This document shows, piece by piece, positions 16,630-25,532 of a stretch of 39,827 bases of DNA (positions within the stretch are counted from its first letter, which is position 1; the number at the start of each line of letters is the position of its first letter). The DNA lies in contig JBCBST010000016.1 in the NCBI GenBank assembly GCA_039819115.1, forward strand, positions 1 through 39,827. The letters are read 5' to 3'. Origin of the DNA: JBCBST01 sp039819115. GTDB taxonomy: Bacteria; Bacteroidota; Rhodothermia; Balneolales; Balneolaceae. The notes below the pieces were generated by a model, which was not told the DNA's origin, made no database searches, and was given only the letters and a program-made list of their open reading frames with translations. The translations under genes and the position numbers were made by a program.

Positions 16630-19264
16630 TAAGCATCCGCAAAGACCACCTAAACTAGCAGAACGGCTCCTCAGCCGGGTTTTGTACGATGATGTGTGGA
16701 AAACCATGCTGGGCGACCTTCAGGAATATTATGCGACCCTCTGCGAAAAAGAGGGAAAGGCTAAAGCCAATGCCTGGTACTGGCGCCAGGTGATACGCTA
16801 TACCCCATCAAAAATCATACATAAACTCCTCTGGACCTCCATCATGTTTAAAAACTATCTCAAGATTGCAGCCCGAAATATTCTTAAGTATAAAGGGTAC
16901 TCCTCTATAAACATTATTGGACTGGCCACAGGCTTATCCTGTTTCCTTCTGATTGGTCTTTTTGTGGTTCATGAGATGAGCTATGACTCCTACCACGATC
17001 ATGCAGACTCTACGTATCGCCTCATTCGGGATGTTCCCGGTAGTTCGTATCTGGGCACAAGTTTCTATGCGGTTAATCCCATGCCCTTAACCTATGAACT
17101 CAACAAAGATTTTGCCGGAGTAGAGGTATCAACCACATTCGAAATGGCATCTGGTTTGATTAATAAGAACGGCGGGTCCTTTTTTGAAGAAGGCTTGTTT
17201 GCCGAACAACACTTTTTTGAGATTTTTTCACACGATTGGATATCCGGAAGCCCGGAACAGGCGCTGCAAAGCCCTACTTCAATTGTACTTACGGAATCCA
17301 TGGCGAAGAAATATTTTGGTGATCGAAACCCGTTCGGCGAGGCTCTAACCATGACCATCGATGGTAAAGATGAAGCTGAGTTATTCACCGTAACCGGAGT
17401 CCTGAAAAACCAGCCTTCCAACAGCCATATCCAATTTGATTATATCGCACTGATTGATGCCTTACCACGTTTCGAGCGGGATCGTACGTTTTGGTTTAAC
17501 AATAACACCCATACCTATTTGCGATTGGATGGAACAAACACGATTCCGGAAATAGAGTCAAAGATAAAAGGCATTTCGGATGCCCAGCTATTAACGTCTA
17601 GCTATTACGCCAAAAAACCGGAAGAACGGCTTCCTATTTACAAGCTTCAGCATCTGACAGACGTGTATCTCAATTCCTCGGCGATCAATTTCAATCCCGG
17701 CCCCGTGGGTAGCAGGCTATATCTGTACATGTTGTCTGGCATTGCCCTGATCATTCTAATCGTAGCGAGCATTAACTATATGAATCTTTCCACCGCCCGA
17801 TCTATGACCAGGGCGAAAGAAGTGGGTGTACGAAAAGTGAATGGTGCCTTTTCTTCGAATATCTCCATGCAGTTTATATCAGAGTCTATGGTTTTTTCCT
17901 TTTTTGCGATTGGACTGGCCTTAATCATTGTATGGGTTGCCTTTCCTTATTTTTCCGGTATGATGGGGGAACGCATTGAACTCCAGTTTTTTAACTCCAT
18001 CACCTTTTGGTTGGCTTTTCTTCTTATCGGTGTGATTGTTGGGATCACATCCGGTAGTTATCCGGCCCTCTTTCTCTCCAGGTTAACTCCTATTGGTATC
18101 TTTAAAAATGTAATTAAAGGAGGGAAAATGAATCAGAGACTGCAGCATGTACTGGTCATTGCTCAATTTGCCATCACCAATATTCTGATTCTCTCTTCAT
18201 TAGTCATTTTCCTTCAAATGGACTTTATACAAACCCGGGATTCCGGTTTCAGCCGAGATCAAATACTGGCGGTAAAAGTTATGGATCCGGAGTTAATGAC
18301 GCAGTTTGATGTGCTGAATCAGCGCTTTGAGTCCAATGCATATATCCTGGATGTTTCTTCCGGATCGAAATTACCCACAGAAATTGATGGCCAGACCAGT
18401 GGAATCACCTGGGATGGAAAACCCGAAGATCTCGATTTCGACACCTTTAACGGTTCTGTGAACCTGAATTACCTGGAAATGCTTGGTATAGAAATGGTTG
18501 CAGGAAGAAGCTACAATGCAGAAATGGATACCGATTCTTCCAATCATTTCATTATTAACAGCCACTTTGTTGCCAGTGTGGGCTGGACTATGGAAGAGGC
18601 GGTAGATAAAGACGTAACGTTTTGGGGAAGAGAGGGTAAGATCATTGGTGTGGTTGAAGACTTTAATTTCCTGAGCTATCATGCCGAGATGGCCCCTCTT
18701 TTGCTCCGGCATGACCCCCAGGAAGATCATAACCACATGTTGTTAAAGATTGACCCCGAAAACCTTTCTGAAACACTGGCCTTTGTGGAAAAAGAAATCA
18801 ACGCTTTTTCTCCTAATTACCCGTTTGAGTATGCTTTCCTGGATGATGCGTTCAACAGCCTGTATGAAACCGAGCTTCGATTAGGTAGCGTGTTAAACAA
18901 ATTCACCCTGTTGGCTTTGTTCATAGCCTGCCTTGGTTTGTTTGGCCTGGCCTCTTTCATGATGGAGCGACGAACGAAAGAAGTCGGAATACGAAAAACG
19001 CTTGGAGCAAGCGTATTCCAGATTATGGGGCTATTAAATAAGAGTTTTGTTCAGCTAGTAGGCATCAGCTTTATCATTTCCATTCCCATAGGATGGTACA
19101 TTGCCAATCAGTGGTTGGAAAATTTTGCGTACAAAATATCGGTCGGCCCTATGATCTTCATCGGGATGGGTGTCGCTTCATTCGGCATTGCATTGCTTAC
19201 AGTAAGCTATAAATCGTTCAAAGCGGCAACGGTAAATCCAGTGGAAAGTCTGAAAAGTGAGTAA
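16622..19264 (+). CDS. FtsX/MacB-type orphan permease 3, with N-terminal prefix domain (ADOP-like)
   Basis: An 880-residue third paralogue, again starting at a GTG inside an eight-base GTGAGTAA overlap with the gene before. It has the same order of parts: prefix (PPKLAERLLSRVLYDDVWKTMLGDLQEYY), eight predicted helices, two MacB-type periplasmic domains, 'RAKEVGVRKVNGA' and 'RTKEVGIRKTLGA', and a C-terminal 'VNPVESLKSE'. It ends in yet another GTGAGTAA, and a perfect hairpin terminator follows 60 bases later, so it is the last gene of the operon. No ATP-binding subunit is encoded next to any of the three. Confidence 0.88.
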   Translation: MSNKHPQRPPKLAERLLSRVLYDDVWKTMLGDLQEYYATLCEKEGKAKANAWYWRQVIRYTPSKIIHKLLWTSIMFKNYLKIAARNILKYKGYSSINIIGLATGLSCFLLIGLFVVHEMSYDSYHDHADSTYRLIRDVPGSSYLGTSFYAVNPMPLTYELNKDFAGVEVSTTFEMASGLINKNGGSFFEEGLFAEQHFFEIFSHDWISGSPEQALQSPTSIVLTESMAKKYFGDRNPFGEALTMTIDGKDEAELFTVTGVLKNQPSNSHIQFDYIALIDALPRFERDRTFWFNNNTHTYLRLDGTNTIPEIESKIKGISDAQLLTSSYYAKKPEERLPIYKLQHLTDVYLNSSAINFNPGPVGSRLYLYMLSGIALIILIVASINYMNLSTARSMTRAKEVGVRKVNGAFSSNISMQFISESMVFSFFAIGLALIIVWVAFPYFSGMMGERIELQFFNSITFWLAFLLIGVIVGITSGSYPALFLSRLTPIGIFKNVIKGGKMNQRLQHVLVIAQFAITNILILSSLVIFLQMDFIQTRDSGFSRDQILAVKVMDPELMTQFDVLNQRFESNAYILDVSSGSKLPTEIDGQTSGITWDGKPEDLDFDTFNGSVNLNYLEMLGIEMVAGRSYNAEMDTDSSNHFIINSHFVASVGWTMEEAVDKDVTFWGREGKIIGVVEDFNFLSYHAEMAPLLLRHDPQEDHNHMLLKIDPENLSETLAFVEKEINAFSPNYPFEYAFLDDAFNSLYETELRLGSVLNKFTLLALFIACLGLFGLASFMMERRTKEVGIRKTLGASVFQIMGLLNKSFVQLVGISFIISIPIGWYIANQWLENFAYKISVGPMIFIGMGVASFGIALLTVSYKSFKAATVNPVESLKSE

Positions 19265-19323
19265 CCTGATTAAAGTCAGGCCTGTACTCACGGTTGGTTA
19301 TCAATCAGAATCAGAACATTAAA

Positions 19324-19363
19324 CCGGACAAGAATTCTACTTTAGCTTCTTGTCCGGCTTTTG
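19324..19363 (+). terminator. Rho-independent terminator of the padR-permease operon
   Basis: An 11-bp perfect stem (CCGGACAAGAA, 19324-19334, with TTCTTGTCCGG, 19347-19357) with a 12-base loop and a short CTTTT tract. It lies 60 bases after the third permease and just past the convergent serpin gene, which it may serve weakly from the other strand. Confidence 0.8.
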
Positions 19364-19370
19364 CAAAGAG

Positions 19371-20615
19371 TTACTCCGCTGCGGGATTACCAATTTTACC
19401 CATAAATAAAATGGTACCTGTTTGCTGTTCGCGTATTAACAAGAGAAATGGCCGATTGAGGTATACAGAGGGATAACTGGGGCCAATGGAAGTAACACCA
19501 ACACCAATTACGGTTACGGCCGCTGCTTCGCTTCCTTCTTCATCCACTTTCAGAAAGGTATGCTGATCTACTGATGAAATCAGAAGTTCTCCCTGTGGAT
19601 TGATTCCGGTGAAGTCTGCTCGTGGGGTAAAAGCTGTTGGCATACCCATCTCCGAAAGAGAGGTCGGAAGAGTTGATCCCTTTGTTTTGTAAGAAAGTTC
19701 AAACTTGGGTAACCCAACCAGGACCATGGTCGTATCCATTTGCGATATCCAGTCTTGTACCGAACCTGCTGTTACCTCTTCCGCAATAAACGCATCCAGG
19801 CTTTCCTCCTCTTTTTTAGGCAAAATCAGCGACATGCTGAAACTGCCATTCCCATACGGTAAGTCCACCATTTGAAACCGATCCTGTTCCAGGTAGTTAA
19901 ACGTGTTGCTGGTATTCATCATATCGATCTGAGGTTCCCCTCCATCATCGGTATAGAAGGTTACCTCTGTTGTAAAATCGGGATCGAACTGGGTATCCCA
20001 ATCCGCTTTAAAAAAGACCGCATTAATCAGATACAGCCGCATCTCCGGCGGAATACGCTCCAGCACTCTCAGGATACGATCATTGGTTTTATCAGCAGCC
20101 CACTGGTTAATCGCTTCAACCGTTTGTGGATCATTGAAGTCCATTTCATGAGCTTCAGCACCAAAAAAGGTATTCAGATCATTGATAAACGGTTCTTCAA
20201 TAGGAAATCCCTGCTTACTCCAAACGGAATTTGCTATCCCTAGCTGAACCTGTTCATCAACAGAGGTTAAAAAGTCATCCAGTCCCTGGTAACCTTCATT
20301 TATTTCCGATTGAGTTAACTCACCAAAGCCCAGGGTTTGCTGCATTTCGGAGAATGTTTGACCTCGCGCTCCATTCATCGTCATACCCAACGCCATAGAA
20401 AGGCTTAACGGTGAAACGAATACATTTTCCTGATCCGCTTCCATTTCCACAACGTCTTTAAAGATATTCACCCCAAACGTTTGATCAGCTTCCAGTATTC
20501 TTTTTTCAGCTTCACCCAGCTCCTCCGGAAAGGAGGTATCATTGCTTACGGAATCAGAACATCCCGTAAAAACCATCATACTTAGTACACTTGTGTAAAG
20601 AAGAATCCGCATCAT
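19371..20615 (-). CDS. Serpin-family protease inhibitor, lipoprotein
   Basis: A 414-residue serpin with a lipoprotein signal (MMRILLYTSVLSMMVFTGC, Cys19 as lipid anchor). Serpin hallmarks are clear: 'NVFVSPLSLSMALGMTMNGARG', 'YLINAVFFKADWDTQFD', 'SMSLILPKKEE' and the C-terminal 'RPFLLLIREQQTGTILFMGKIGNP'. The reactive-centre hinge EEGSEAAAVT (359-368) has the small residues needed for loop insertion, so it should be an inhibitory serpin. Counting 17 residues from the first hinge Glu puts P1-P1' at Thr375-Ser376, with Val, Gly and Ile around it; that fits elastase- or subtilisin-like targets (inference). Anchored in a membrane facing the periplasm or outside, it would protect the cell from host or competitor proteases. 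It is convergent with the permease operon and divergent from the GH13 gene. Confidence 0.93.
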   Translation of the reverse strand: MMRILLYTSVLSMMVFTGCSDSVSNDTSFPEELGEAEKRILEADQTFGVNIFKDVVEMEADQENVFVSPLSLSMALGMTMNGARGQTFSEMQQTLGFGELTQSEINEGYQGLDDFLTSVDEQVQLGIANSVWSKQGFPIEEPFINDLNTFFGAEAHEMDFNDPQTVEAINQWAADKTNDRILRVLERIPPEMRLYLINAVFFKADWDTQFDPDFTTEVTFYTDDGGEPQIDMMNTSNTFNYLEQDRFQMVDLPYGNGSFSMSLILPKKEEESLDAFIAEEVTAGSVQDWISQMDTTMVLVGLPKFELSYKTKGSTLPTSLSEMGMPTAFTPRADFTGINPQGELLISSVDQHTFLKVDEEGSEAAAVTVIGVGVTSIGPSYPSVYLNRPFLLLIREQQTGTILFMGKIGNPAAE

Positions 20616-20764
20616 GTGGTATTGTGGTTAAAAAGATGAGGATGCAATAAATCAGATTATTTTACCATCGCATATTCTGCCTATCAAACCGAGGTTTATA
20701 TACACAAAACATGAAGTTTTAAATAGCAGGGTTTGGTAGATTTCGCCAACTCAATATAATCAGG

Positions 20765-22627
20765 ATGAAACTACTCGCGACTTTCTTTACTCTCATTTTT
20801 TGTCTTTCGGCTTCGGTTAATGCACAGTATCCCAACCCCATCGAACGCGTAGAGCCTCCGTTCTGGTGGATCGAAATGCCGGTTCAGGAGTTACAGATTC
20901 AGCTTTATGGAACAAACATCGGTTCGTACAAAGCTTCCCTTAATGTTCCTGGTGTGCACATTTCCCGCCAATTAGCTGTTGATTCTCCCAACTACCTGTT
21001 TCTGTATCTGGATATCGATGCTTCCGTGCAACCACAATCTGTTCCCATCACCTTACAAAAAGGACGTGAGACGATCACACTGAACTACGAGCTTAAAAAG
21101 CGGGAATCGGATGAGGGGAAACATCAGGGCTTTGATGCCTCCGATTTGATTTATCTCATGATGCCGGATCGGTTTGCGAATGGTAATCCGGATAACGACT
21201 CTGTTGAAGGTATGCTGGAAACGGCAGATGTATCAGACCCAAGACGCCGCCAGGGTGGAGATCTTCAGGGCGTAATGGATCACCTGGATTATATCAAAGA
21301 ACAGGGAATGACCGCTATTTGGTTAATGCCCATCTTTGAAAATGATATGACTCCTGAATATGGAGGGTATCACGGTTATGCCGCTACGGATATGTATCGG
21401 GTGGATCGCAGGTTTGGCTCGAACAACGAGTATAAAGCACTGATTGATGCCGCTCATGCCGAAGATATGAAAGTGATCATGGACATGATTCATAATCATA
21501 TTGGTGATCAGCACTGGTGGATGAAGGATTTACCTACCGCAGATTGGGTACACAGCTGGGAACAGTATGGACAAACAAGTTACCGGGGTCCGGTTGCCTC
21601 CGATCCATATGCCTCCGAGTTTGACAAAAACAAGCTGGAGAAAGGATGGTTTGTGAAAGAGATGCCGGATCTGAATCAATCAAATCCTCTGCTTGCCGAT
21701 TACCTGATACAGAATACCATTTGGTGGATTGAGTTCTCCGGAATTGACGGCATTCGCATGGACACCTATGTGTTCCCAAATCAAGAGTACATGGCCCGAT
21801 GGGCAGATGAAGTGCTTACCGCTTATCCCAATTTTAACATTGTTGGAGAAGCCTGGCTTAATTTCCCGGGGCCCGAATCGTATTGGCAATATGATTTAGG
21901 AAATAAGAACGATGGTTACCAATCCCATTTACCTAGTATTACCGATTTCCCACTGGCTCAAACTATTGATCGTGCTCTGAATGAAAACTTCGGTTGGGAT
22001 AATGGAATGGCCCAAATCTGGAACCTCCTGGGTAATGACTTCCTGTACGACGATCCCATGTTGAACGTGATTTTTATGGATAATCACGATATGGATCGCA
22101 TTTTTGAGCGTCTCGGTAAAGACGAGCATAAATTTAAAATGGCTTATGCATTCCTGATGACCACCCGTGGTATCCCCCAGGTGTACTATGGTACAGAATT
22201 AATGATGGGTCACGAATTCCGGGGCGGCGATGATGAGTACCGCAGACCAAATATGCCGGGCGGATGGGCCAGTGACGAACGTTCTGTATTTACTGAAGAA
22301 GGCCGAACCGGTAAGGAAAATGAGATCTTCGAATACACGAAAACGCTAAACCACTGGCGCAAGAATTCACCCGCTATTCATGAGGGTAAACTGGTTCATT
22401 TTGTACCCCAAAACAATGTATACGTCTATTTCCGGGTTCATGAAGAACAAACCGTCATGGTGGTGATAAACGCACATGAGGATGCTCAAACTGTACCAAG
22501 AAGTATCCTTGGAGAAATACTGGATGGATTTAGCTCAGGAAAGGATGTGATCAACAAAACAACCGTTGATCTAACAAAGGATATTGAAGTAGCCGGTAAA
22601 ACGGCTCTTGTACTGGATCTGAAATGA
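20765..22627 (+). CDS. GH13 cyclomaltodextrinase/neopullulanase-like alpha-glucan hydrolase
   Basis: A 620-residue secreted enzyme: signal peptide 1-20 (VNAQ), an N-terminal beta domain of the Cyc-maltodext_N type (23-110), a (beta/alpha)8 GH13 barrel and a C-terminal beta domain (about 545-620). The GH13 signature regions are intact: D240MIHNH245, GIRMD333 with the nucleophile Asp, VGE362AW with the acid/base Glu, and MDNHD442 with the transition-state Asp. Related enzymes (SusA-type neopullulanase, cyclomaltodextrinase) cut alpha-1,4 bonds in maltodextrins in the periplasm. No SusC/D pair or other starch genes lie beside it. The 149-bp gap to the serpin holds both divergent promoters; TAGATTTC at about 20737 is a possible -7 box. 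Confidence 0.93.
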   Translation: MKLLATFFTLIFCLSASVNAQYPNPIERVEPPFWWIEMPVQELQIQLYGTNIGSYKASLNVPGVHISRQLAVDSPNYLFLYLDIDASVQPQSVPITLQKGRETITLNYELKKRESDEGKHQGFDASDLIYLMMPDRFANGNPDNDSVEGMLETADVSDPRRRQGGDLQGVMDHLDYIKEQGMTAIWLMPIFENDMTPEYGGYHGYAATDMYRVDRRFGSNNEYKALIDAAHAEDMKVIMDMIHNHIGDQHWWMKDLPTADWVHSWEQYGQTSYRGPVASDPYASEFDKNKLEKGWFVKEMPDLNQSNPLLADYLIQNTIWWIEFSGIDGIRMDTYVFPNQEYMARWADEVLTAYPNFNIVGEAWLNFPGPESYWQYDLGNKNDGYQSHLPSITDFPLAQTIDRALNENFGWDNGMAQIWNLLGNDFLYDDPMLNVIFMDNHDMDRIFERLGKDEHKFKMAYAFLMTTRGIPQVYYGTELMMGHEFRGGDDEYRRPNMPGGWASDERSVFTEEGRTGKENEIFEYTKTLNHWRKNSPAIHEGKLVHFVPQNNVYVYFRVHEEQTVMVVINAHEDAQTVPRSILGEILDGFSSGKDVINKTTVDLTKDIEVAGKTALVLDLK

Positions 22628-22640
22628 TTAAGCTAAGGAC

Positions 22641-22807
22641 AGCTGGGGTTTCAACTCACTGCCCATCCAGCTTAATACATTGTTTTATGTGTCGTTATTG
22701 AAAGATTTGAATCCAACTGAAAACCTACTGTTTGACGAGTTTCGGTTTTCTTGATCTTTCCGACCCGATGCAGATCGGGGCATCAAGATAAAAGTGCAAT
22801 CGATACC
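22641..22807 (+). repeat. Intergenic repeat R1, copy A (before DUF2339 gene)
   Basis: A 167-bp non-coding block starting AGCTGGGGTTTCAACTCACT and ending AAAGTGCAATCGATACC. It recurs at 25256-25483 in the same orientation. It contains a hairpin (GAAAACC 22719-22725 with GGTTTTC 22744-22750) and a TCTTGA...TCAAGA pair. Between the latter arms sits another small hairpin, CCCGAT-GCAG-ATCGGG (22764-22779), which is absent from copy B. No coding capacity is evident. Confidence 0.85.
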
Positions 22808-22869
22808 ACAGAAACCGGATATTTTGGGATTTCAAAAGACCAGATAAACAATATATAATCTCATTTCTT

Positions 22870-25230
22870 ATGGGCACTGGTGATGATATAAAAAGACTGG
22901 AGAGCAAGATTCAGGTTTTTTCGGACTTGCTGGAAGACCTGCAATCCGAAAGTGTGCAGTTAAAGAAGCAAATTGCCTCTTTAAAAGAAAAACAGGGAGA
23001 GACGTCTCTCCTGGACCAGGAAAAAGAGGAGTACTCTGTTCAATCGGAAGTCCCAACAACAGAAGATATTGCGAATTCATCACCTTCACAGCATGTGGTT
23101 GATAACCCCGCCGCGACTGCCCAACCAGCAACACCATCGCCCTCGTCAGGCTCTTCGTTCTTTTCCTTCACAGACCGGGCTTCGTTAGAGCGGTTTATTG
23201 GCGAAAACCTGATTAACAAGATTGGGATACTCGTGATGGTGCTTGGTGTAGGATTTGGCGCTAATTATGCCATTGAACATGAGTTAATCAGCCCCCTCCT
23301 CCGGATTATCCTCGGTTATATTGCAGGAGCAATTCTTGCCGGTACAGCCTACTACCTCCGTGCAAACTATTTCAAATTCAGTGCTGTACTCTTTAGTGGT
23401 TCCGTTTCCATTTTTTACTTCATCACGTTTTTTGCTCATAGCTTTTACGGGTTCATTCCAGCCATACCCACCTTTGCCTTAATGGTAGGGTTCACGGTAT
23501 TGGCTGCTATCCTTGCTCTTTGGTATAACGCCCTGGTCATTGCTTTGCTGGGCATGGTAGGAGCTTATGCGGTGCCCTTTTTAATTTCAACAGAGTCAGA
23601 AAGTGCCACGGTGCTTTTCAGCTACGTTTCTGTCATCAACATTGGATTACTGTATATCGGGGTATACAAGTATTGGAGACTGGTCTACAGCACCGCATTT
23701 GTATTTACATCGGGCATATTCCTGGCCTGGTTATTTAACCAATATCAGTATGAAACCGGGTTAACCACGGGGTTTATCTTTTCATCCGTTAATTACATTA
23801 CATTCATTTGCTACGGGCTGGCTTATAAGCTGTTCAGAGAGATTGAACCAGATGCAGTAGATTTTTTCTCCTTGCTTTCTGCTGTATTCCTATATCTGTT
23901 TGTTGGGTTATTTATGCTGGGCGAGAATAGTTATGTACAGGATTTCAGAGGAGTGTTTGTAGCCCTTATCGGGCTTTCTCTTTTTGGATTTTATGGTCTT
24001 CTGCAGGTATTTAAGGTTGAAAAACACCCCTTACTCTTATTATTCATTAAAGGTCTAGCCGTAGGCATTATAACCCTGGCAGTACCCATTGAGTTTTCAC
24101 TGAAAACCGTCATTGCCGTTTGGTGTATAGAGGGCGCTTTTTTGTTTTGGTTCGGCTCAAGAGCTAAAGAGCGACTGTTTTTCCTCTATGCTTACATCAT
24201 CATAACCCTGTCACTGGTATTGTTACTTTTTCAATACGCAGACCATTATGTACTCTCTTCGCATGAACCTTCTCCGTTTGTACATATCCTATTCTTTACG
24301 TCGCTCCTGAGTTTCGGAGTAGTAGGCTGGGTAGTTTACCAGATAAGAGCACATAAAGACGATGCGTTCTTCAACCGGATTGAACATACCCGGGCACGTA
24401 TCCTTTTTAGCTGGTGCCTGGGAATATGGATCTACGTTTTGCTGATGTCTGAACTTAACTCCGTATTCCGGTTATGGTATATCGCATCTGAAGTTGTCGC
24501 AACGGTGAATGTAGATACTACTAATATTGAACGTACTTATACCAACCGGGCTATTACATGGTATGGAAACGTGGCCCGAACGCTGTTCAGCTTAGCGTAT
24601 ATCTATGTTTTACTGTTATTAAATGAGCGATTCATACGCAGCAAGCACGTTCAGAATACGTTGTTGGTTGCGTTTGCCTTTCTCAGCCTCTACGTATTAT
24701 CGAGCACACTATATGTATTTAAAGACTTGCGGGATCTCTTTTTAAGCCAGGACCAATCCGAATTTTATTACAGGGGAGTTTTTCTTCTTTTGATCCGGTA
24801 TATCATCCTGATTCCCTATGTTTTTCTGCTTAAGCACGTGCTCCGCACCTTCCAAAACCATCCAAAAGAATCATTTAAATCGGCCATTCTTCCCATTACG
24901 AGCGGTCTGATCCTTTGGCTTTTAAGTGCGGAGCTCATCCATTGGCTCTCTGTGGCAGGGTATGATAACGCCTATGAGTTAGCACTGAGCATTTTATGGG
25001 GCACCTATGCCCTGATTCTGGTTATCATCGGCATTTTCCGAAATAAAGCCATCTTGCGATACACCGCTATGGCACTTTTTGCGATTACCCTTGGTAAGTT
25101 GTTTTTATATGATTTAGCGAACCTTACTGCCATTGCCAAAACGGTTGTGCTTGTGGTGCTCGGTCTTTTACTGCTCATATTCTCCTTCTTATACAACAAG
25201 TACAGTAGCCGGTTAAAAGCATCTGATTAA
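22870..25230 (+). CDS. DUF2339 polytopic membrane protein
   Basis: A 786-residue protein of the DUF2339 family. Residues 4-45 form a coiled coil (KRLESKIQVFSDLLEDLQSES...), residues 46-95 are a Ser/Pro/Ala-rich linker, and 'RASLERFIGENLINKIGILVMVLGVGFGANYAIEHELI' is the family's entry motif. The rest is more than 20 closely packed hydrophobic helices, ending in the typical 'LFLYDLANLTAIAKTVVLVVLGLLLLIFSFLYNKY'. The function of the family is unknown. The gene stands alone, bracketed by two direct copies of repeat R1. Confidence 0.92.
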   Translation: MGTGDDIKRLESKIQVFSDLLEDLQSESVQLKKQIASLKEKQGETSLLDQEKEEYSVQSEVPTTEDIANSSPSQHVVDNPAATAQPATPSPSSGSSFFSFTDRASLERFIGENLINKIGILVMVLGVGFGANYAIEHELISPLLRIILGYIAGAILAGTAYYLRANYFKFSAVLFSGSVSIFYFITFFAHSFYGFIPAIPTFALMVGFTVLAAILALWYNALVIALLGMVGAYAVPFLISTESESATVLFSYVSVINIGLLYIGVYKYWRLVYSTAFVFTSGIFLAWLFNQYQYETGLTTGFIFSSVNYITFICYGLAYKLFREIEPDAVDFFSLLSAVFLYLFVGLFMLGENSYVQDFRGVFVALIGLSLFGFYGLLQVFKVEKHPLLLLFIKGLAVGIITLAVPIEFSLKTVIAVWCIEGAFLFWFGSRAKERLFFLYAYIIITLSLVLLLFQYADHYVLSSHEPSPFVHILFFTSLLSFGVVGWVVYQIRAHKDDAFFNRIEHTRARILFSWCLGIWIYVLLMSELNSVFRLWYIASEVVATVNVDTTNIERTYTNRAITWYGNVARTLFSLAYIYVLLLLNERFIRSKHVQNTLLVAFAFLSLYVLSSTLYVFKDLRDLFLSQDQSEFYYRGVFLLLIRYIILIPYVFLLKHVLRTFQNHPKESFKSAILPITSGLILWLLSAELIHWLSVAGYDNAYELALSILWGTYALILVIIGIFRNKAILRYTAMALFAITLGKLFLYDLANLTAIAKTVVLVVLGLLLLIFSFLYNKYSSRLKASD

Positions 25231-25255
25231 ACCGGCATTCATTTCTATGAAGAGA

Positions 25256-25483
25256 AGCTGGGGTTTCAACTCACTGCCCGCCCGTTTAATACCCTGTTTT
25301 ATATGTCGTTATTGAAATATTTGAGTCCAACCGAAAACCTACTGTTTGACGAGTTTCGGCCTATCATCAGATCAAAGTAACTACAACAAATCCGAAACGA
25401 GGAGTTTAGCCTGCCTGTCCGGTAGGCAGGGTTTTCTTGATCTTTTCGCACTTTTGTGTCAAGATAAAAGTGCAATCGATACC
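25256..25483 (+). repeat. Intergenic repeat R1, copy B (after DUF2339 gene)
   Basis: A 228-bp copy of the block at 22641-22807. It carries a 72-bp insert (25360-25431) relative to copy A, holding a CCGAAAC complement to GTTTCGG and a palindrome CCTGCCT...AGGCAGG (25410-25430). Its end has two interlocking inverted repeats: TCTTGA (25435) with TCAAGA (25459), and GCACTTTT (25448) with AAAAGTGC (25466-25473). The rest of the 302-bp gap holds nothing else I can name. Confidence 0.85.
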
Positions 25484-25532
25484 TTAGACACCCAGATAGT
25501 TTAACACGGTATCCATACCTAATCTTTCGCCA

